A stretch of 64,000 bases of DNA, from NCBI GenBank assembly GCA_963705835.1, contig CAVPLC010000047.1, forward strand, positions 186,001 to 250,000, given 5' to 3'. The notes under the pieces were generated by a model. The model searched no databases, was not told where the DNA came from, and saw nothing but the letters and a program-made list of their open reading frames with translations. Positions 25,281-35,169 of this stretch are shown here, in pieces (position 1 is the stretch's first letter; each line of letters begins with the position of its first letter). The DNA is from Palsa-504 sp963705835 (GTDB taxonomy: Bacteria; Actinomycetota; Actinomycetes; Streptosporangiales; Streptosporangiaceae). A program made the translations under genes and the position numbers.

Positions 25281-26330
25281 ATGACCGCTGATGAGCGGAC
25301 GGCCTGGCCGGGTGTCATCGTAGTTTCCACCGGCCGGTGCGGCTCGACGATGCTGTCGAACATGCTCCGGCTGAACCCGGAGATTCTCAGCTTGTCTGAG
25401 TTCTTTTCCCTGCTGATGCCCGACCCCCTCCCAGCGGGTGAACTGGACGCGGCGGCGTACTGGCGGTTGCTCAGCGAGCCCTGGGTGTTCTTCAGGCACG
25501 CATACCGGCTCGGCCTGCGCGTCCCCGAGTTCCTATACGTGCCGGGCCCCGGCAGCAGGTTCACTGCGGCTACCGGGATCCCGCCGATCCTGGTTACCGC
25601 GCTGCCGCACCTGAGCGACGATCCCGAAGGGCTCTATGACGAGGTGGAGGCGTTCGTCGCCGGCCTGACCCCAGCCTCCGCCGCGGCTCAGCACCGGCGC
25701 TTGATCGGGTGGCTGTGCGATCGCCTCGGCGCGCGCGCCTGGGTCGAGCGCTCGGGCAGTTCGCTGCTGTATATGAGCCAGCTCGCCGACCAGTTTCGCG
25801 ACGCCAAGTTCGTGCACCTCTACCGCGACGGGCGCGAGTGTGCGTACTCATTTAGCCGCCATCCCGCATACCGGCTCGGAGCGGTATCGGCGATGCTGGA
25901 CTCGCGCCTGGGCATATCGCCCTACCTGGGCGATGACAAGCCGCCGGAGCAGGTGCCGCCCGATCTGCGACTGTTTATGCCCGAGACATTCGATCACGAA
26001 GCGTTCGAGCGATTCGAAGTATCAGCCGCTGAGTCCGGGCAGTTCTGGTCCGACATGATCATGCCAGCACTCGATGTTCTCGCCAGCCTGCCGACCGAAC
26101 GCGTGCTCCAGGTCAGCTACGAGAACCTCGTCGCGGAGCCAAGGCAGGTCCTGGTACGGCTGGCGCGCTTCGCCAACCTGCCAGACACGCATCCAGGTTG
26201 GCTCGACCGTGCCGTGCAACTGGTAGAGCCGCGGTCTCCCCGCTGGACGGCCCTGCCGCAAGAACAGATCAGCGACCTGACCCGCGTGTGCGAGCCGGCG
26301 ATGCGGCGGCTCTACGGTGACTCATGGTGA
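25281..26330 (+). CDS. Sulfotransferase family protein
   Basis: 349 residues. The PAPS 5'-phosphosulfate loop is VVSTGRCGSTMLSNMLRLNP near residue 15. The 3'-phosphate-binding part is VHLYRDGRECAYSFSRHP near residue 180. The C-terminal VLQVSYENLVAEPRQVLVRL fits the family's late conserved block. It would transfer sulfate from PAPS to an unknown acceptor, possibly a cell-surface glycan or lipid. GGAG lies 10 nt upstream of the ATG. Its 3' end overlaps the convergent DUF222 pseudogene by a few bases. Confidence 0.85.
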   Translation: MTADERTAWPGVIVVSTGRCGSTMLSNMLRLNPEILSLSEFFSLLMPDPLPAGELDAAAYWRLLSEPWVFFRHAYRLGLRVPEFLYVPGPGSRFTAATGIPPILVTALPHLSDDPEGLYDEVEAFVAGLTPASAAAQHRRLIGWLCDRLGARAWVERSGSSLLYMSQLADQFRDAKFVHLYRDGRECAYSFSRHPAYRLGAVSAMLDSRLGISPYLGDDKPPEQVPPDLRLFMPETFDHEAFERFEVSAAESGQFWSDMIMPALDVLASLPTERVLQVSYENLVAEPRQVLVRLARFANLPDTHPGWLDRAVQLVEPRSPRWTALPQEQISDLTRVCEPAMRRLYGDSW

Positions 26331-28058
26331 TGTGCGACTGGTGGCGGACCTCCACGCGGCCGATCGATCGGCGGACCTCGATGGCGCCTCATCATCCCCG
26401 GCAGGCCGGGGTGTTACCCGGCGCGCGCTGGTGGTCCGTGGCTGTGGAGCACCTTGGTGCGGTCCGGGTTCCAGGCGGTGGTCGTCCCGTCCGGGTTCAG
26501 GACCAGGGTCCAGCCCCACCGGTGGATGCACGATCTGGTGGTGGAAGAAACACAGCAAGCACGCAGCCTTTGACGCTGGTGGGGCCGCCGTCGGCCTTGT
26601 GCTTGACGTGGTGGACCTGGCAGGCCCGGGCGGGCTGGCGGCAGCCGCCGGCCCACTGGCAGTGCTGGTCCCGCAGGATGACCGCGTTGCGGATCGCGGC
26701 CGGGACGGTCTCGGAGTAGCCGATGTCCAGCGGCAGGCTGGGGCCGGCCAGCCGGGCGCCGAGTTGGCGGGTGCGCAGGAAGCTGGCGAGGCCGCCGGGG
26801 CCGGACAGGAGGTCGACGGCCTTGCCGATGATGGCTTTCTGCAGCGCCTCGCGGGCCGGGGACGCGGGCCCGGCGGACGCGTCCGCCGGGGACGCCGGCG
26901 GCCGGGTCGGAGGCGGGCTCGGCCCGGTCTGGGGCGTGGTCGAGGCGGTCGAGCTGGACGCACAGCTTGACCAGGCCGTCCAGGGCGGCGATGTCCACGT
27001 CGCCGGTGACGACGGGGGTGATGATCGCGTCGCAGGTCACGGCGCGGGCAGCGGCCCCGTCCAGCCAGGCGGCGCCGTCGCCGCCGGCCACCGAAGCGGC
27101 GGCCCGGGCCCCGGCCCACTTGGCCTGCACCGCGGTGATCCATTCGCCTTGCAGGACCGATCCGGGGTCTAGGGCGCGGAGCTCGGCGAGGGAGGTGTGG
27201 ACCAGGGCCTTCACGGGCTGGCCGGCCCGTTCGGGGAGCAGGCCGCGAGGCGGCCAGGCGCCGCATCGCCTCCTGCAAGCCGTCGTGGTAGCGCTGGCCC
27301 TGCGTGCGGGTGTCCTCGGCGCCCATCGGCGCGGACAGGGCGTCCAGCACCGCGGACACGATGGCCGTGCACTCGGGGGTCAGGTCACCGGTCATCAGGC
27401 CGGCGCCGTCAAACGTGGTCTCCAGGCGGACGGTGCGGTCCTCGAAGCCGCGGTCGTCGTCTTTGTCATCTTGGGGGGCGCGGGCGCGGATCTCGGCGGC
27501 CAGGCCGGCCAGGTCCCGCTCGTCGGCCCCGGCCCGGGCCGCGGCCAGCAGGATCTCATCAGCGGGCTGACGGCACTCCTGGGGGAGCTTGTCGGTCCAG
27601 CCGCACAGCTTGCGGGCCAGCGACTCGCTCACGATGATGCCTTCGGCCAGCGCGGCGAGTACCTGGGGGTGCGTCACCGTCCGGCGGGACCAGCCGATGT
27701 GGCCTGCCGCCGCGCCTTTGGTGACCCCGGTCTTGTGGATCAGCCAGGCGCGGGCGGAGTAGTCCGCGTCGGCCGAGTAACCCTGGGCGGCGGTGAACGC
27801 GCCCAGGATCTGGGCCCGGGCCGCGGTGAGCGTGGCCTCGATCTGCTCCAGGCCCCGCAGGCACTCGGCCTGCACCTGAGCCGGCATAGCGACAGGATCG
27901 ACAGCGGCCAGGGAACCCAGCCAGGCCCGCGTTCCCGCCAGCGCCTGAGTTGCGCTGATGGGCGTCGGTGCGGTGTCGGGCTGGCACACCTGGAGGGTCA
28001 CCCCCGATCCGGGTGCTGGTTGTTTGTCTATCCCGATTCTAGCACCGCGCCAGGACAT
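26322..28058 (-). pseudogene. DUF222/HNH endonuclease-like gene with four frameshifts
   Basis: The N-terminal DUF222 domain is clean from 28058 to about 27245 (IEATLTAARAQILGAF, YSARAWLIHKTGVTKGAA, ARKLCGWTDKLPQECRQ). It then continues in successive +1 frames: one from ~27240 (KALVHTSLAELRALDPGSVL), one from ~26900 (KAIIGKAVDLLSGPGG, HCQWAGGCRQPARACQVHHV), one from ~26565 (LCFFHHQIVH) and a last (HRWGWTLVLNPDG). The HNH motif and the preceding cysteines are preserved across frames, implying recent damage or sequence error. The family is multicopy in actinobacterial genomes and its cellular role is not established. Confidence 0.75.
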
Positions 28059-28162
28059 TTATCTTTATGAAATCGCGTGTCGTCAGCTATTATCGAAATA
28101 GTGAGCTATGAGCCTTGAGTGGTTGCCGAGATGGCTGAGGTCGCACGAGAAGGAGGGCGCGC

Positions 28163-28190
28163 ACCACTGTCCGTTCGGAAGAATGATTTT
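28163..28190. repeat. Repeat copy 3: single arm of the CCACTGnCCGTTC motif
   Basis: ACCACTGTCCGTTCGG followed by AAGAATGATTTTGAATTTC lies just downstream of the acyl-CoA dehydrogenase stop. It closely parallels the left part of the dyad at 48768 (ACCACTGCCCGTTC then TGGATAATGAATTTC), including the AT-rich stretch. I see no second arm nearby. Confidence 0.5.
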
Positions 28191-28201
28191 GAATTTCGGG
28201 G

Positions 28202-29362
28202 TTAACGGAGGAGTTCCCGGGCGATGACTAGCTGCTGGATCTGGCTGGTGCCCTCGTAGATGCGGAACAGGCGGACGTCGCGGTAGAGGCGCTCGACGGG
28301 GATGCCGCGGATGTAGCCGGAGCCGCCGTGGATCTGGACGGCGCGGTCGGCGATCCGGCCGACGGCTTCGCTGGCGAAGTACTTGGCCGCGGAGGGGGCG
28401 AGGCGCTGGTCGGCGCCGGATTCGTACTGGGCCGCGGCGTCCAGGACCAGGGACCGGGCGGCCAGGTACTCGGTGTGCGAGTCGGCCAGCATGGCCTGGA
28501 CGAGCTGGTATTCGCCGATCGGGTGACCGCCCTGGGAGCGTTCCTTGGCGTAGGAGACGCTCTCGTCGACCAGGCGGGCCGCAACGCCGACGCACAGGGC
28601 CGCGATGATCAGGCGGCCGTGGGCCAGGCTCCGCATGGCGGTGGCGTAGCCGGCCTGGGCTTGCTCTCCGACCAGCGCGTCGGCGGGAACCCGGACGCCG
28701 GTGAAGGCGACGTCGGCGGTCCAGGCGCCGGCCTGGCCCATCTTGTGATCGCGGGCCGCGACGGCGACCCCTTCGGCGCGGGCGGGCACCACGAAGACGC
28801 CGATGCCCCTGCCGGGCGGGGCCTGCGGGTCGGTGCGGGCGAACACCATGAACGCGTCGGCCATCGGGGCGTTGGTGATGTAGCGCTTGAGGCCGTCGAT
28901 GACCCAGCACCCCCCACCCGCCTCCCCTTCCCCCTTCTCTTGCCGGGCGCTGGTGACCAGGCGGCTCGGGTCCGAGCCCGCGTCCGGCTCGGTCAGGGCG
29001 AACGACGCGACCACCTCGCCCGAGGCCAGGCGCGGCAGCCAGTGCTTGCGCTGCTGGTCGGTCCCGGCCAGGACGAGGACCTGGCCGGCGATCCCGTTGT
29101 TGGTGCCGAACAGGGACCGGAACGCCGGGGACGTGTAGCCGAGCTCGATGGTCAACCGGACCTGCTGCCCGACCGAAAGGCCGAGACCGCCGTACTCGGT
29201 GGGCAGGGCGTAGCCGTACAGGCCCATCTCCTTGGCCTGCGCGATCAGCCGGGCGGGAATCTCGTCGGATTCGTCGATGGCGGCCTCGGCGGGCATCACC
29301 TCGCGGCGGATGAACCCGCGGAGCAGGTCGAGCAGCTGATCGAATTCGGTCTCGGTCACCAT
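28202..29362 (-). CDS. Acyl-CoA dehydrogenase
   Basis: 386 residues with complete family motifs: MGLYGYALPTEYGGLGLSVG, VVASFALTEPDAGSDPSRLV, WVIDGLKRYITNAPMADAFM, a C-terminal EYQLVQAMLADSHTEYLA helix and IHGGSGYIRGIPVERLYRD, where the ExRLYRDVRL block closes the active site. It is divergent from the acyl-CoA synthetase at 29451 with an 88-nt gap, suggesting a shared control region and a joint role in oxidising an acid other than that of the atu-like locus. Confidence 0.9.
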   Translation of the reverse strand: MVTETEFDQLLDLLRGFIRREVMPAEAAIDESDEIPARLIAQAKEMGLYGYALPTEYGGLGLSVGQQVRLTIELGYTSPAFRSLFGTNNGIAGQVLVLAGTDQQRKHWLPRLASGEVVASFALTEPDAGSDPSRLVTSARQEKGEGEAGGGCWVIDGLKRYITNAPMADAFMVFARTDPQAPPGRGIGVFVVPARAEGVAVAARDHKMGQAGAWTADVAFTGVRVPADALVGEQAQAGYATAMRSLAHGRLIIAALCVGVAARLVDESVSYAKERSQGGHPIGEYQLVQAMLADSHTEYLAARSLVLDAAAQYESGADQRLAPSAAKYFASEAVGRIADRAVQIHGGSGYIRGIPVERLYRDVRLFRIYEGTSQIQQLVIARELLR

Positions 29363-29450
29363 GAGCGCGACCCTAACCTGTGCGGCCAGATGGCGGAAGG
29401 GTCGGCTAGGGTCGGTTCATACCGCGAGATCAATCTGGTGTGAGGCGGGC

Positions 29451-31004
29451 ATGACTGAGGAGAACCTGGCCAGGCAGGCTGAGCTGGCGCTGGAGCGGCA
29501 GGGTGACTACGACGCCCTGTTCTTCGAAGGCCGGTGGCACTCGAGCGGCTCGCTCGCCGACCGGGCGGCAAGGTTCGCGGCCGGGCTGGCCGACCTCGGC
29601 GTCCGCCCCGGGGACCGGCTGCTGGTGCTGATGGCCAACTGCCCCGAGGTCCTGATCACCTACAGCGCGGCCTGGCGGGCGGGCGCCGCGGTGACCCCGC
29701 TGATCTTCCTGGTCAGCGAGGACGAGTTGCGGAACGCGCTGGTCGATTCCGGCGCGGTCGGCGTGGTGACCACGGTGGAGTTCCTGCCCAAGGTGTCTTC
29801 GGCCCTGAACGGGGCGCCAGACGTCCGGTTCGTGGTGGTCCCGGGAGCCTCCGCCGACGCGCCTGAAGCGGCCCCGGGCGTGACGGTGCTCGACTTCGCG
29901 CAGGTGGCTTCCGCCGCGCCAGGATCCATCGTCGACCGGTCCGGGACGGACCTGGCCGCGCTGCTGTACACCGGCGGGACGACGGGCCGGTCCAAGGGGG
30001 TGCCGCTGACCCACGCGAACCTGTTCTGGTGCGGGTGGGCGGCGCACCAGTCGTCGGTGCGGGCCAACATCACCACCTCGGTGCTGCCGCTCCCCCTGGC
30101 CCACGCCTACGGGCTGCTGGTGTTCTGCGGCGGCTTTCACCGGGACGAGGGGGCCAGGCTCATCCTCATGCGCTGGTTCGACCCGGCCGGCTGGGTGCAG
30201 CTCGCCGAGGAGCACCGCGTGCAGGGCAGCGCGCTGGTGCCCTCGATGATCCAGATGCTGCTCGGACAGCCGCTGGAGCAGGCCGACCTGTCCGGGCTGA
30301 CCGCGATCTCGTCCGGGGCGGCGCCGCTGCCGGATGAGGCCCGGCGGGAGTTCGAGAAGCGGGTGCCGTCCGTGACGATCTACGAGGGGTACGGCTGCAC
30401 GGAGTCGGCCACGCTCATCTCGGCCAACCCCTACGGCGCCCGCCGCGTGGGCAGCGTCGGGCTGCCGGTGGCGGGCTGCGAGGTGTCGATCCAGGATGAT
30501 CTTGGGCAGGTGCTGGCCGCAGGGCGGGACGGCGAGATCTGCGTGCGGTCGCCCGGGGTGATGAGCGGGTACTGGCACACGACGGACGCCGCGGCCAACG
30601 TGCTCGCGGGCGGCTGGCTGCACACGGGCGACATCGGGCACCTGGACGAGGACGGCTACCTGTACGTGGTGGACCGGAAGAAGGACCTGATCCTGCGCGG
30701 CGGCTTCAACGTGTTCCCGCGCGACGTCGAGGAGGTGCTCGTCGCCCACCCGGCGGTCGCGCTGGCCGGAGTGGTGGGACGGCCGGACGTTCGGCTGGGT
30801 GAGGAGGTGGTGGCGTTCGTGTCGCTGCGGCCGGGTTTGTCGGCCACGGCCGAGGAGCTCAGCGAGCACGCTCGGCGGCACCTGGGGGCCAACAAGTACC
30901 CGCGGCAGATCACCATCGTGCCCGCCGTGCCGCTGACCAGCGTGGGCAAGCTGGACCGCAAGAAGCTGCGTCAGTGGGTCGCCGACGGTCCAGCTGACAG
31001 CTAG
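29451..31004 (+). CDS. AMP-binding acyl-CoA synthetase
   Basis: 517 residues from the ATG at 29451; the frame is open upstream but the protein aligns from here. Motifs: LLYTGGTTGRSKGVPLTHAN (A3), EGYGCTESATLISANPYG (A5), GWLHTGDIGHLDEDGYL (A7), VDRKKDLILRGGFNVFPRD (A8) and SVGKLDRKKL with the C-terminal lysine. It activates a carboxylate as acyl-adenylate then thioester. Divergent from an acyl-CoA dehydrogenase and convergent with fumarylacetoacetase (4-nt overlap). Substrate unknown. Confidence 0.9.
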   Translation: MTEENLARQAELALERQGDYDALFFEGRWHSSGSLADRAARFAAGLADLGVRPGDRLLVLMANCPEVLITYSAAWRAGAAVTPLIFLVSEDELRNALVDSGAVGVVTTVEFLPKVSSALNGAPDVRFVVVPGASADAPEAAPGVTVLDFAQVASAAPGSIVDRSGTDLAALLYTGGTTGRSKGVPLTHANLFWCGWAAHQSSVRANITTSVLPLPLAHAYGLLVFCGGFHRDEGARLILMRWFDPAGWVQLAEEHRVQGSALVPSMIQMLLGQPLEQADLSGLTAISSGAAPLPDEARREFEKRVPSVTIYEGYGCTESATLISANPYGARRVGSVGLPVAGCEVSIQDDLGQVLAAGRDGEICVRSPGVMSGYWHTTDAAANVLAGGWLHTGDIGHLDEDGYLYVVDRKKDLILRGGFNVFPRDVEEVLVAHPAVALAGVVGRPDVRLGEEVVAFVSLRPGLSATAEELSEHARRHLGANKYPRQITIVPAVPLTSVGKLDRKKLRQWVADGPADS

Positions 31005-32125
31005 CCGCTGACGGCCGGGAGGATCCGGCCGGTGACCTCGCCGAAGCCGATCCGGGTGCCGTAGGCGGCCGGGGCGGTGGCGCTGATCGTGACCTCGTCG
31101 CCGTCCTCGAGGAAGGTGCGCACCGACCCGTCGGGCAGGGTGAGGGGTTCGGCGCCGCCCCAGCTCAGCTCCAGCAGGCAGCCGCGCTGATCCCGGGCCG
31201 GGCCGCTGACCGTGCCCGAGGCGTAGATGTCCCCGGTCCTGATCGAGGCGCCGTTCACCGTCATGTGGGCCAGCATCTGCGCGGGCGTCCAGTACATGGT
31301 GGCGAACGGGGGACGCGAGACGGCCTGGCCGTTCAGCCGCACCTCCAGCGTGAGGTCCAGGCCCCACTTGTCCACGTCGGCCAGGTAGGGCAGCGGCTCC
31401 GGCGCGCGCGGCGGCGGGCTCACCCGGGCGTGCTCCAGCGCCTCGAGCGGGACCACCCATTCAGAGACCGAGGTGGCGAACGACTTGGCCAGGAACGGAC
31501 CGAGCGGCCGGGACTCCCAGGACTGGATGTCGCGGGCGGACCAGTCGTTGACCAGGAACGCGCCGAACACGTGGTCGGCGAAGCCGCCGGTGCTCACCGG
31601 GCCGGGCGAGCCGGTGCCGACCACGAACCCGACCTCGGCCTCGAAGTCCAGCCGCCGCGACGGGCCGAACTCGGGGGCGGCCCCGGGCGCGGCTGACTGG
31701 CCGTTCGGGCGGGTGACCGGCGTGCCGGAGACCACGACCGTGCCCGAGCGCCCGTGGTAGCCGACCGGCAGGTGCTTCCAGTTGGGCATCAGCGCCTCGC
31801 CGCCGGGACGGAACAGCCGCCCGACGTTCGCGGCGTGGTGCTCGCTGGCGTAGAAGTCGACGTAGTCGCCCACCTCGAACGGCAGGTGCAGCCGAACGGT
31901 TTCCAGCGGGCGCAGCGCGGCCTCGACGGCGGCGCGGTGCCGTTCGACGGTCAGCAGCTCGGTGAGCCGGGCCCGGACGTCGGTCCACCGGACCCGGCCC
32001 TCGGCCATGAAGGCGTTCAGCGACGGCTCGGCGAAGACCTGCTCCCCGAGGACCTCGGCCAGGTCGAGCACCGAGTCGCCGATCCGGATCCCGACCCGCG
32101 GCAGCTCGTGGTTGGTTGAGAACAC
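31001..32125 (-). CDS. fahA: Fumarylacetoacetase (N-terminus extends upstream)
   Basis: At least 374 residues. Family motifs: YVDFYASEHHAANVGRLF, HLPVGYHGRSGTVVVSG, LDFEAEVGFVVGTGS (metal-binding E-x-E), NDWSARDIQSWESRPLGPFL and GCLLELSWGGAEPL. It hydrolyses fumarylacetoacetate in tyrosine degradation. The N-terminal domain normally starts about 22 residues earlier; that sequence (WLDLPPGSLFGLANLPYG) is encoded upstream in frame as far as 32191, but with no ATG, GTG or TTG there. Either a CTG at 32191, overlapping the citrate synthase stop, is used, or the internal GTG at 32125 gives a short form. Confidence 0.9.
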   Translation of the reverse strand: MFSTNHELPRVGIRIGDSVLDLAEVLGEQVFAEPSLNAFMAEGRVRWTDVRARLTELLTVERHRAAVEAALRPLETVRLHLPFEVGDYVDFYASEHHAANVGRLFRPGGEALMPNWKHLPVGYHGRSGTVVVSGTPVTRPNGQSAAPGAAPEFGPSRRLDFEAEVGFVVGTGSPGPVSTGGFADHVFGAFLVNDWSARDIQSWESRPLGPFLAKSFATSVSEWVVPLEALEHARVSPPPRAPEPLPYLADVDKWGLDLTLEVRLNGQAVSRPPFATMYWTPAQMLAHMTVNGASIRTGDIYASGTVSGPARDQRGCLLELSWGGAEPLTLPDGSVRTFLEDGDEVTISATAPAAYGTRIGFGEVTGRILPAVSG

Positions 32126-32187
32126 GCCGTACGGCAGGTTGGCCAGGCCGAAAAGCGAGCCGGGCGGCAGGTCCAGCCAGGTAGCGG

Positions 32188-33474
<1,287 letters not shown>

Positions 33475-33486
33475 GTCTAGACCATA
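33475..33486 (-). promoter_or_regulatory. Candidate -10 element for leaderless citrate synthase mRNA
   Basis: On the minus strand TATGGT is followed by CTAGAC and then the ATG of the citrate synthase gene. A -10 box six bases before a start codon, with no Shine-Dalgarno, is the usual layout of leaderless actinobacterial transcripts. No convincing -35 hexamer is seen. Confidence 0.4.
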
Positions 33487-33552
33487 GGACGTCCCGGCGG
33501 GTGCTCGACAGACCCTAAGATCACGTGTCTCAGTTCTGACTGTGCTCGGACT

Positions 33553-34314
33553 TCAGCCGAGTTGGACCGAGCGTTTGGCCAGGCCGCCCCAGAAGCCCTC
33601 GATCACCGGACGCTGCGCGGCTAGATCGTCTTCGCCGGCCCCGAGCGTGACGAACAGCGGCGCGAAGTGCTCGGTGCGCGGGTGCGCGGTGCGGGCGGCC
33701 GGGGCCTGGTTTGCGAAGTCGAGCAGCGCGTCCACGTCGCCGTCGTGCAGCGCCCGCTTGCCCCAGTCGTCGAACTCCCGCGACCACTCCGGTACCGGGC
33801 CCTCGAAGACGAACTCCCGCAGGTTGTGCGTGAAGAACCCGCTGCCCATGATCAGCACGCCCTCGTCGCGCAGCGGGGCGAGCCTGCGGCCCAGGTCCAT
33901 CAGCCCGTGCGGGTCGAGCGTCGGCATGGACAGCTGGATGACCGGCACGCCGGCGTCCGGGTACATCTCCACCAGCGGCACGTACGCGCCGTGGTCCAGG
34001 CCGCGATCGGCGTGCTCGTGCACCTGCCCGCCGAGCAGCTTGCGCACGGATTCGGCCAGCCGCGGCGCGCCAGGCGCGGGGTAAGTGACCTCGTAGTAGT
34101 GCTTGGGGAAGCCCCAGAAGTCGTAGTACAGCGGGACCGTGCGGGTCGCGCTCAGCGAGACCGGGGCGTTCTCCCAGTGGGCCGAGATGACCAGGATCGA
34201 GTCCGGCCGCGGCAGTGCGGTTGCCCAGGCCGCCAGCTCTCCCGGCCAGATCGGGTCGTCGGCCAGCGGCGGCGCGCCGTGGCTCAGGTACACCGCAGGC
34301 ATCCGGCTGCTCAT
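33553..34314 (-). CDS. DODA-type extradiol aromatic ring-opening dioxygenase
   Basis: 253 residues, matching the class III extradiol dioxygenase/YgiD group: PAVYLSHGAPPLADDPIW (metal-binding histidine), ILVISAHWENAPVSLSAT (second histidine), a YYDFWGFPKHYYEVTYPAPG block, GLDHGAYVPLVEMYPDAGVP and IMGSGFFTHNLREF. These Fe or Zn enzymes cleave catechols; YgiD-type members act on 4,5-DOPA. It lies upstream of citrate synthase and fumarylacetoacetase on the same strand, which may hint at aromatic amino-acid breakdown, though the spacing does not prove an operon. Confidence 0.88.
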   Translation of the reverse strand: MSSRMPAVYLSHGAPPLADDPIWPGELAAWATALPRPDSILVISAHWENAPVSLSATRTVPLYYDFWGFPKHYYEVTYPAPGAPRLAESVRKLLGGQVHEHADRGLDHGAYVPLVEMYPDAGVPVIQLSMPTLDPHGLMDLGRRLAPLRDEGVLIMGSGFFTHNLREFVFEGPVPEWSREFDDWGKRALHDGDVDALLDFANQAPAARTAHPRTEHFAPLFVTLGAGEDDLAAQRPVIEGFWGGLAKRSVQLG

Positions 34315-34382
34315 GGGGCTTATGCTAGTCGGCTAGTTCAGAACATGACCGACAGCCGCGACCCGCAGCCGGGTTTTCAGGC

Positions 34383-34406
34383 AGTCGGCCGCTGGCATGG
34401 CCGACT
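34383..34406 (-). terminator. Hairpin after vapC
   Basis: AGTCGGCC at 34383-34390 pairs perfectly with GGCCGACT at 34399-34406 around an 8-nt loop, 18 nt past the vapC stop in the minus-strand direction. No U-run follows, only GCCTGAAAACCC, so it would be a weak or L-shaped actinobacterial terminator. Confidence 0.45.
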
Positions 34407-34423
34407 ACCGCTCGCACCCTGCG

Positions 34424-34870
34424 CTATACCGCGCCGTCCGGAGTTGACGACCCGCCGTCCTCAGCGGACGGCGTGGCAAGCAATGCGGGTTCCAGATCGG
34501 TGTGGCTGAAGTCGCTGCCCTTGAACAACAGCGCTTCTCCGGTGGACTTGGCCAGGGCGTATGCGAAGCAATCTCCGAAATTCAGGCTGGCCTTGTGGCC
34601 ACTGCCCTTCCCGAAATCGCGGTACGCTTCCCGGGCAATGCGGGCCTGGTCGTGTGTCACTGGTTCGACACGCAGCTCTGCCGTATCGACCAACTCGTCG
34701 AAGCGGCGGCTCGCGATAGGGTCGCGGCTCGCGTCGATGACGACCGCCGTCTCCAGATAATTGGCGGCTGAGATCTTACGGATCTCCGCTCTCTCGATGG
34801 CCAGCGCAATGTCCGGGGCATCGGCTTCGTCGCGCAGGATGGCGATGAGGGCAGACGTGTCGACGATCAA
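34424..34870 (-). CDS. vapC: VapC-like PIN-domain ribonuclease toxin
   Basis: 148 residues. PIN-domain acidic residues are placed as expected: MIVDTSALIAILRDEADA at the start, ISAANYLETAVVID, then ALNFGDCFAYALAKSTGEALLF-type sequence (SLNFGDCFAYALAKSTGE) and a final FKGSDFSHTDLEPA. The predicted activity is Mg-dependent RNA cleavage, usually of tRNA or rRNA. The start is TTG overlapping the antitoxin stop (TTGA), so translation depends on vapB. A GGSSTPDGAV tail extends past the usual end. Confidence 0.9.
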   Translation of the reverse strand: MIVDTSALIAILRDEADAPDIALAIERAEIRKISAANYLETAVVIDASRDPIASRRFDELVDTAELRVEPVTHDQARIAREAYRDFGKGSGHKASLNFGDCFAYALAKSTGEALLFKGSDFSHTDLEPALLATPSAEDGGSSTPDGAV

Positions 34871-35121
34871 GCCGGAAGCCCTCGTTCGTCGTAGAGCAGA
34901 TCACCGTGGTCTACGGAGCGGAATGGCTCGCGAAGCCGGGGGGCGGTGTCTCTGCCGATGGCCAAGAGCCGGTCAGCCAGGCCAGCCTCACGGAGATGCC
35001 GGACCCTATCGAGGCGCTCGCGGACCGCAATGGTCACCGCCTCTGTCTGGGTCTCGCCGGTCAGCGCAGCGAGTTCCTGAACTAGCCGGTGAGTCTCGGC
35101 ATTCTTGATATTCAGGCTCAC
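34867..35121 (-). CDS. vapB: VapB-like antitoxin
   Basis: 84 residues, GTG start with AGAAAGG 6 nt upstream. The N-terminal ribbon-helix-helix-type segment (SLNIKNAETHRLVQELAALTG) followed by ETQTEAVTIAVRERLDR is the PF07704 (PSK transcription factor) pattern of VapB proteins. The C-terminal RSVDHGDLLYDERGLP is the toxin-binding tail. It overlaps vapC by 4 nt, and the complex probably represses its own promoter. Confidence 0.9.
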   Translation of the reverse strand: MSLNIKNAETHRLVQELAALTGETQTEAVTIAVRERLDRVRHLREAGLADRLLAIGRDTAPRLREPFRSVDHGDLLYDERGLPA

Positions 35122-35169
35122 GATCTACCTTTCTACCGGATAACTTCTACCAGGGTACCTGAACACTGC

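Noticed and set aside
29430..31460. A 676-residue minus-strand frame opposite the acyl-CoA synthetase.
   Set aside because: Low-complexity His/Arg/Gly translation with no start signal; the plus-strand enzyme has all ANL motifs.
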